From an uncultured Pseudomonadota bacterium (GTDB lineage Bacteria > Pseudomonadota > Gammaproteobacteria > Methylococcales > Methylomonadaceae): a DNA stretch of 9,829 bases. The translations under genes and the position numbers were made by a program. A model generated the notes under the pieces. That model made no database searches, was not told the origin of the DNA, and saw only the letters and a list, made by a program, of their open reading frames with translations. Of this stretch, positions 5,052-9,829 are shown piece by piece; position 1 is the first letter of the stretch; each line of letters starts with the position of its first letter. The stretch spans positions 1-9,829 of the forward strand of contig CAIVBX010000360.1 of assembly GCA_903904275.1 (NCBI GenBank), in the 5' to 3' direction.

Positions 5052-6476
5052 TTAGTAAATAAAACCAAAACCTAAGTTGAATTCGTCACCTGTTGGAATA
5101 CCAAATGGCACAATTTTTCTGTCTTGAATGTTGCGATAATCCGCTTTAATAACGATGTTTGGAATGGGTTTATAGCTCAAACCTGCTTGATAAATCCAAC
5201 GGTCAAGTCCCACACTGTTATTAAAACCAGAAGCCACTGATGCCAACGTGTTGTAACGCTCAACGCGGAAAAATGGCGCGAGATATTGGCTCGAATCGTT
5301 CCAAAGCAACGGCATAATGTCATAAGCCGCTTCGCCATAAGTACCAAAACTATCTTTACCAATTGGCCCTGCTGAACCGAGAGTTGGATTTAACGCGGTG
5401 GTGTTTGCAATGTGACTCCACGCACCTAACGCCCGTAACTCTAAACCACGGTATTTATATTGAATATGCCCTTCATAAAGCTGTGTGAAAACGTTGTAAT
5501 TGTTATTATTAAACGTAATATCTTTTTGACCACTGTTGCCTAAAAATGATGCCGCGCCAATTAAGAAACCAGGAATTTGTGAAGGTGAATAATCGACGCG
5601 CCCCGTGAAAGCAAAATCTTCCGCTTTGGCATTACTTCCACCTTGACGACCTTCGACAATTCCGCTGTTAGAAAAGCCTTGCGCGTTTAAACCTGTCACC
5701 GCATACATTCGATATTGCACGCCTGGTAACACTTCACCAAATAAGCCTGCGCCCATTTCACGCCACGTTGATGGAATAATGTAACGTTCAGTATCTGGTC
5801 TAAGATTTCCGTGATAGGTTGTCGGTTCGTGCATTTCGTTGATAAAGCCCATTGGTATGAGCATCAAACCAGCACGAACGTTGTATTTCGGATTCAATAA
5901 GAAATCTAATTGCGAAAATTCAACGGACACTTCGCCTTTTGCTTCACTACCTTCGCCAGTTGTCGCGTGTTCAAATTCAAATTCGTTGTTAAGAATAATC
6001 CAGTCGTTAAATTTGTAACCCAAATAAATAACCGCGCGTTCTAAATCGGCAGTGTCTTTGTTTGCAACGTTATTACCGTGATTATTAACGTAATTGGTAT
6101 ACATCGCTTCGCCATAACCACCAATCGATAAGCCCTTGCCTGTTGAATAAACCTTCGATGCAGCAGGACCTAAACCGTACATGCTTTTGTATTTTGGTTC
6201 TTCGGGAATGGCAAGATTGGTGCGGAGTTTTTCGACTTCTTGACTTAAAACATCGGTTTTACGTTCTAAAGTCTTGACTTCTGAATTGGGTGATTTAGTG
6301 GGAATTTCTTCAGGCAACGATTTTGTTTGTTGCAATGCTTCGATTTGTTTTTGTTGGGCTTCGATGACTTTCCACATGTCATCCATCGATTTCGGTTTTT
6401 CGAGTGCGAAAGCCGATGGTGAGAGAATTAAACTACTGATAATGCTTAATTTAAAAACAGCTTTTTGTGTGGTCAT
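5052..6476 (-). CDS. Outer-membrane porin with N-terminal coiled coil
   Basis: 474 aa. The signal peptide ends at about Ala24 (SAFA before LEKPK). A heptad-like, charged region (about 28-90) with WKVIEAQQKQIEALQQ and VLSQEVEKLRTNL should form a coiled coil, typical of trimeric porins that reach toward peptidoglycan. From about residue 115 come alternating aromatic/polar strands with glycines and periodic turns, ending FNLGFGFIY. The final aromatic residue is the usual outer-membrane assembly signal. Length and pattern fit phosphate/anion-type or general trimeric porins; the cargo cannot be read. GGAG (6485-6488) lies 8 nt upstream, and a promoter and inverted repeat precede it. As first gene of the peroxidase-bfd-bfr unit it may admit iron chelates or another substrate of that system (inference). 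Confidence 0.88.
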   Translation of the reverse strand: MTTQKAVFKLSIISSLILSPSAFALEKPKSMDDMWKVIEAQQKQIEALQQTKSLPEEIPTKSPNSEVKTLERKTDVLSQEVEKLRTNLAIPEEPKYKSMYGLGPAASKVYSTGKGLSIGGYGEAMYTNYVNNHGNNVANKDTADLERAVIYLGYKFNDWIILNNEFEFEHATTGEGSEAKGEVSVEFSQLDFLLNPKYNVRAGLMLIPMGFINEMHEPTTYHGNLRPDTERYIIPSTWREMGAGLFGEVLPGVQYRMYAVTGLNAQGFSNSGIVEGRQGGSNAKAEDFAFTGRVDYSPSQIPGFLIGAASFLGNSGQKDITFNNNNYNVFTQLYEGHIQYKYRGLELRALGAWSHIANTTALNPTLGSAGPIGKDSFGTYGEAAYDIMPLLWNDSSQYLAPFFRVERYNTLASVASGFNNSVGLDRWIYQAGLSYKPIPNIVIKADYRNIQDRKIVPFGIPTGDEFNLGFGFIY

Positions 6477-6484
6477 AATGATTA

Positions 6485-6504
6485 CTCCATAAAAAAATTT
6501 ATGG
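6485..6504 (-). promoter_or_regulatory. Hairpin overlapping the porin ribosome-binding site
   Basis: GGAG occupies 6485-6488, 8 nt before the porin ATG. CCATAAA (6504-6498 on the minus strand) pairs perfectly with TTTATGG (6493-6487) across a TTTT loop, covering two G residues of the Shine-Dalgarno. The predicted mRNA start at about 6502 would put this weak, AT-rich hairpin at the very 5' end. It could tune translation by temperature or by a regulator, or simply protect the mRNA end. Confidence 0.45.
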
Positions 6505-6508
6505 TGGA

Positions 6509-6537
6509 ATCATAGCCATTCAACCTAACAAATGCAA
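6509..6537 (-). promoter_or_regulatory. Sigma70-type promoter of the porin operon
   Basis: On the minus strand, -35 TTGCAT (6537-6532) and -10 TATGAT (6514-6509) are separated by exactly 17 nt. The -10 matches TATAAT at 5 of 6 bases; the -35 shares TTG with the consensus. Transcription should begin near 6502, leaving a leader of about 25 nt. The -35 lies within the inverted repeat 6528-6552, which implies repression at this promoter. Confidence 0.6.
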
Positions 6538-6552
6538 ACCATTCGCATTTGT
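6528..6552. promoter_or_regulatory. Perfect inverted repeat over the porin -35: operator candidate, Fur-box-like
   Basis: ACAAATGC (6528-6535) and GCATTTGT (6545-6552) form a perfect 8-bp inverted repeat with a 9-nt spacer. The central part keeps the outer AAATG...CATTT and inner AA...ATT of the gammaproteobacterial Fur pattern (TGATAATnATTATCA with flanks), but the match inside the 15-bp core is only 9 of 14 informative bases. It overlaps the -35 element. No U-tract follows on the minus strand, so it is not a normal terminator for the upstream gene. The iron genes it would control make Fur plausible; another dimeric regulator is equally compatible. Confidence 0.5.
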
Positions 6553-6563
6553 AAGTAATTTTT

Positions 6564-6848
6564 TTATTGTTTTACCAATCGGATTTGAACTCGCTTAACA
6601 GGTGAGATTACAAACAGTGAAATTGCATCCAAAATCGCCATTTCATAAAAACGCAATTGCGATGACCACACTGCTGCATTCGTGTAAATCAACAATGTTG
6701 TGCCATGAACAACACAATGCAACGTATTTTCAGCCAAAGTTTTAGGCAAAGCACCTTTCACCAACGCCAACAAATTATTTTGTTGGTCAATTTCTGAAAC
6801 GAGCTTATCAATCGTTTGATTATGAAATTCTAAAACCGATTTAAACAT
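6564..6848 (-). CDS. dciA: DUF721 protein, DciA-like DnaB helicase loader
   Basis: 94 aa, cytoplasmic. The DUF721 core is visible: LPKTLAENTLHCVVHGTTLL followed by LIYTNAAVWSSQLRFYEM and a closing strand VKRVQIRLV. DciA is the ancestral bacterial factor that helps load the replicative helicase DnaB, and its N-terminal domain is KH-like. This protein is essentially just that domain and lacks the disordered tail seen in several longer DciA proteins. The start codon is one base after the stop of the GGDEF-EAL gene (TAAAATG) with no Shine-Dalgarno, so translation is probably coupled to that gene. The partnership with a c-di-GMP gene is odd for a replication factor. The family call is good; the cellular role here is inferred. 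Confidence 0.75.
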   Translation of the reverse strand: MFKSVLEFHNQTIDKLVSEIDQQNNLLALVKGALPKTLAENTLHCVVHGTTLLIYTNAAVWSSQLRFYEMAILDAISLFVISPVKRVQIRLVKQ

Positions 6849-6849
6849 T

Positions 6850-9829
6850 TTATTTTAAATTTTCAGCCGCGATATTTGCATTAAATTCCGTTAATGGTAA
6901 TGGGCGACTAAAATAATATCCTTGGAAAACTAAACAACCAAAATTAGCTAAATAATCGCGTTGCGCCATCGTTTCAACACCTTCAGCAATGATATTGAGT
7001 GATAAATTTTCGCCTAAATTGATAATCGTTTTGACGATAGCGGAATCTTGATTTTCAGAAGATAAGTTTTTCACAAATGATTGGTCAATTTTCAATTGAT
7101 TTAATGGCAATTTTTGCAAATACGACAATGACGAATAACCCGTGCCAAAATCGTCCATCGAAAAACTAATGCCTAACGTTTTCAACGCTTGCATTTTTTC
7201 AATCGTTTCTTTGACGTTATGCACTACCATACTTTCTGTAATTTCCAACTTTAAAAGTGATGGATTAACATGGTATTCATTAACAATTTTAATGACTTGT
7301 GCAACAAAATCGTCTTGTGCTAATTGCCGACTACTCACGTTAATTGCTAACTTCAAATTTGCAGTTTCAGAATAATTTGCCCAATTCGCTAGTGTTTCAC
7401 AGCCTTTTTTCAAAACCCACGTTCCCAACGAAATAATCATCCCTGTTTCTTCGGCTAACGGAATAAACTCAGCGGGATTAACACGTCCACGAATAGGATG
7501 ATTCCATCGAATCAATGCTTCTGCACCTAGCGTTTTTCCTGTCACATCACATTGTGCTTGATAATAAAGTTCAAATTCATCACAACTCAAAATGGATTCG
7601 CGCAAATCAGCTTCTAATTCTGTTCGCGCAATCAATGCTTTTTCCATTTCCTCCTCGAAAATACTGACATGATTTCGTCCCATTCTTTTCGCGTGATACA
7701 TCGCTAAATCTGCGTATTTCAACAAATTATCAGGCGTAACTTTTGTGCCTGAAAACATGACATAACCAATGCTGCAAGAACTATGATAATCAATCGTTGA
7801 ACTGGGAAGGTTATCTGACAAAGTGACATTTAATTCATAATGTTCAGCGATTTCATGACGAATTTTTTCTGTAATACTTTTAACTTGAAGCGTTGCCTCT
7901 GCTTTATTTTCATCTAAATGCTCCAAAATAATAATGAATTCATCACCACCCAATCGCGCGACAGTATCTGTATTTCGGATGCAACTTGATAAACGCCCAG
8001 CTACTTCGATTAAAAGCTGATCGCCTAATGTATGACCAAGCGTGTCGTTAATAATTTTAAAATTGTCCAAGTCCAGAAAAATTAACGCACCATGATATTT
8101 ATAACGTTGACTTGTGTTCAACGCCGACTCTAGGTGTTGAAATAACATCGCCCGATTTGGTAGTTTTGTTAATTCATCATAAAAAGCTAATTGGCGAATA
8201 CGTTCTTCATCCAATTTATTCTGGCTAATATCATTTGAAGTCGCGACATAACTCATAACTTCACCGAATTCATTGATAATCGCGGTAATGCAAAGCCATT
8301 CAGGAAAGATTTGTCCATTTTTCTTGCGATTCCACATTTCACCTTGCCAAAAACGTTTTTCTTGTAATTCTGCCCACATCGCATCATAAAACGCTTTGTC
8401 GTGTCGTCCAGATTGTAAAAAACGGGGATTTTTGCCGATGACTTCATTCGCTGTGTAACCTGTTAATGCCGTGAATCCATTATTAACACGCAAGATATTA
8501 TTGTTTGCATCCGTCACCATGAAACTTTCTTGTGATTGAAATGCTGCCGCCGCGATTTGTAATTCATAATTTTGAGCAATTTGTAATTGTTGACGCTCCA
8601 AATTTTCTAGCGCATAAGAAATGTCATTGCATAAACCGCTAATTAACGCGATTAAATCTTCTGAAAAATAATTGGGATATGACGAATATAAATTCATTGC
8701 ACCTACAACAACACCATTTTTTGTGATTGGAAAAGCGGCTGTTGCGTGAATGTTTTCGGCAGCGACCGCTTCCCACCACGGTTCAGCTGCATTTTCTTTC
8801 AAAATTTCATTGAATACCACGGTACAATTATTCCGAATTGCTTGTCCTGTTGCGCCGCGACCTTCTGGCAAATTGTCACAAGCTGAAATTTGTAAATTTT
8901 TAAGATATTCCAAGTTAGGATTACTGCTCGCTACTTTTTCAATCCATTCGGATTTTTCATTTATAAAACCAATCCAAACTACTTTAAAACCGACCATTTT
9001 TGCAATAATCGCACACAATTCATTTAACAAAATATCTTCGGATTTTTCTCGCACAATCACATTTGAACACGCAATCCACGCGCTATAAAATCGAGCAATT
9101 TTTTCGCGTTGGAATTCTAAATTGTCTAATTCATCAATCATGTGATTAAAACTTTTTGCTAATTCACTGACTTCATCATCCCCTTTTGCATTCGCTTTAA
9201 CATTTCGTTTTCCTTCTCTGATTGCGCCAAAAGCATTCACCAATTGTGTTAAGCGTTGGGTTAATTTTTTTGCCGAAATAAATGCAATTAGAATCACAAA
9301 AATGGCACAAAATAAAATGATGCAAATTCCACGAATGAGAACGGCTTTTAAATTTTCATTCGCACCTTGCATACTCATTTCAACTCGCGCCCAAGCAACG
9401 TGATTTGAACCTGAAAAAATGGGTGTTGCAACATCAAGTTGAAACTGATTTGCCAATAAAATTTGTGGTGTTTGTGAACCATCAAGTAAGCGTTTGCTTT
9501 GTGAATCGTTGACAAATAAGCCCATTTCATTGGCGTGTGTTGAAGCGAGAACTTCACCTGTCGGGGATAAAATGAAAGCGCGAATTAACTGCGGTGTTTT
9601 GTCAAAGCCTTGCAAAATTTCAGACAGACCGACAACATCATGACTTAATACCGCAGACGCACTGCTACTTGCTAACGCATTAACTAATGTTTGCGCTTCA
9701 TTAAGTTTTTCATCATATAAAAAAGTGCGCTCTTGTTGATAAAGTAATCCGACTAAAATAAGCATCATGACAAACAAAACGCTACTAAAAACAGTCGCAA
9801 ATTTTAAACGTAGCGAACTTAAACAGCCG
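6850..9829 (-). CDS. Membrane-bound HAMP-GAF-PAS-GGDEF-EAL c-di-GMP turnover protein (5' partial)
   Basis: The frame stays open to the right edge, so the true start lies outside. A TTG at 9777 could be read as a start but would cut the first membrane helix. Residues are counted from it. Order: helix 1 (to 12), periplasmic sensor (about 16-140), helix 2 (146-169), HAMP (about 170-220), GAF (about 235-392), PAS (about 408-518), GGDEF (about 525-710), EAL (about 718-965). The cyclase has DELTKLPNR, DLDNFKIINDTLGH and intact GGDEF (610-614). An inhibitory I-site RNTD (601-604) sits five residues before it. The EAL domain keeps Glu753 (EAL), Asn813, Glu845, Asp875/Asp876, Lys896 and Glu932 (EGVET), then QGYYFSRPL. 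Both activities therefore look intact. The sensor resembles CHASE8-type domains. Likely output: motility/biofilm-type decisions through c-di-GMP. Confidence 0.95.
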   Translation of the reverse strand, partial: GCLSSLRLKFATVFSSVLFVMMLILVGLLYQQERTFLYDEKLNEAQTLVNALASSSASAVLSHDVVGLSEILQGFDKTPQLIRAFILSPTGEVLASTHANEMGLFVNDSQSKRLLDGSQTPQILLANQFQLDVATPIFSGSNHVAWARVEMSMQGANENLKAVLIRGICIILFCAIFVILIAFISAKKLTQRLTQLVNAFGAIREGKRNVKANAKGDDEVSELAKSFNHMIDELDNLEFQREKIARFYSAWIACSNVIVREKSEDILLNELCAIIAKMVGFKVVWIGFINEKSEWIEKVASSNPNLEYLKNLQISACDNLPEGRGATGQAIRNNCTVVFNEILKENAAEPWWEAVAAENIHATAAFPITKNGVVVGAMNLYSSYPNYFSEDLIALISGLCNDISYALENLERQQLQIAQNYELQIAAAAFQSQESFMVTDANNNILRVNNGFTALTGYTANEVIGKNPRFLQSGRHDKAFYDAMWAELQEKRFWQGEMWNRKKNGQIFPEWLCITAIINEFGEVMSYVATSNDISQNKLDEERIRQLAFYDELTKLPNRAMLFQHLESALNTSQRYKYHGALIFLDLDNFKIINDTLGHTLGDQLLIEVAGRLSSCIRNTDTVARLGGDEFIIILEHLDENKAEATLQVKSITEKIRHEIAEHYELNVTLSDNLPSSTIDYHSSCSIGYVMFSGTKVTPDNLLKYADLAMYHAKRMGRNHVSIFEEEMEKALIARTELEADLRESILSCDEFELYYQAQCDVTGKTLGAEALIRWNHPIRGRVNPAEFIPLAEETGMIISLGTWVLKKGCETLANWANYSETANLKLAINVSSRQLAQDDFVAQVIKIVNEYHVNPSLLKLEITESMVVHNVKETIEKMQALKTLGISFSMDDFGTGYSSLSYLQKLPLNQLKIDQSFVKNLSSENQDSAIVKTIINLGENLSLNIIAEGVETMAQRDYLANFGCLVFQGYYFSRPLPLTEFNANIAAENLK

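Noticed and set aside
6486..6490. ATG-GAG-TAA just upstream of the porin as a tiny upstream reading frame
   Set aside because: It has no ribosome-binding site of its own and its GGAG is better explained as the porin Shine-Dalgarno.
6528..6552. Inverted repeat as a rho-independent terminator of the DUF721 gene
   Set aside because: No U-tract follows it on the minus strand and it overlaps a well-spaced promoter, so an operator is more likely.
8750..9088. Plus-strand open frame of 112 codons inside the GGDEF-EAL gene
   Set aside because: It is antisense to the conserved GAF coding region, with no family signature or start signal.

Overview
The window is AT-rich bacterial chromosome with tightly packed, operon-like genes. 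The proteins look gammaproteobacterial: a bacterioferritin very close in pattern to the E. coli type, a Bfd ferredoxin, a DUF721/DciA protein, a MauG-like di-haem peroxidase, a coiled-coil outer-membrane porin and a large HAMP-GAF-PAS-GGDEF-EAL protein. An AT-rich gammaproteobacterium, perhaps a methanotroph/methylotroph or a relative, fits. The genus cannot be read from the sequence. I see no mobile element, tRNA, rRNA or CRISPR array, and no stretch over 300 bases without a gene.

Left part, plus strand (1-2051). The end of an unidentified gene is followed after 9 nt by a small exported six-cysteine protein (58-417), then by a hairpin terminator. Next is a MarR-type regulator (519-1073) with an unusual cysteine-rich tail, then an eight-helix TSUP (TauE/SafE-type) anion permease (1182-2051). 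The regulator probably controls itself and the permease.

Middle part, minus strand (2048-6476). Six genes read leftwards: porin, periplasmic di-haem cytochrome c peroxidase, bfd, bfr, exported FMN-binding protein and four-helix membrane protein. The first four are 12-20 nt apart. An 85-nt gap holding a strong hairpin separates bfr from the last two, which overlap as TAATG. A promoter with ideal 17-nt spacing precedes the porin, and its -35 element lies inside a perfect 8-bp inverted repeat that loosely resembles a Fur box. The content suggests an iron/redox module: outer-membrane entry, periplasmic haem peroxidase or iron oxidase, periplasmic flavin electron carrier with a membrane partner, and cytoplasmic iron storage (Bfr) with its release partner (Bfd). 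This is the most interesting unit here. Its convergent junction with the permease gene is only the 4-base palindrome TTAA, which carries both stop codons.

Right part, minus strand (6564-9829). A membrane-bound c-di-GMP synthase/phosphodiesterase-type protein runs off the right edge, so its true start is outside the window. One base after its stop begins a small DUF721 (DciA-like) gene. No clear terminator separates this pair from the porin promoter.
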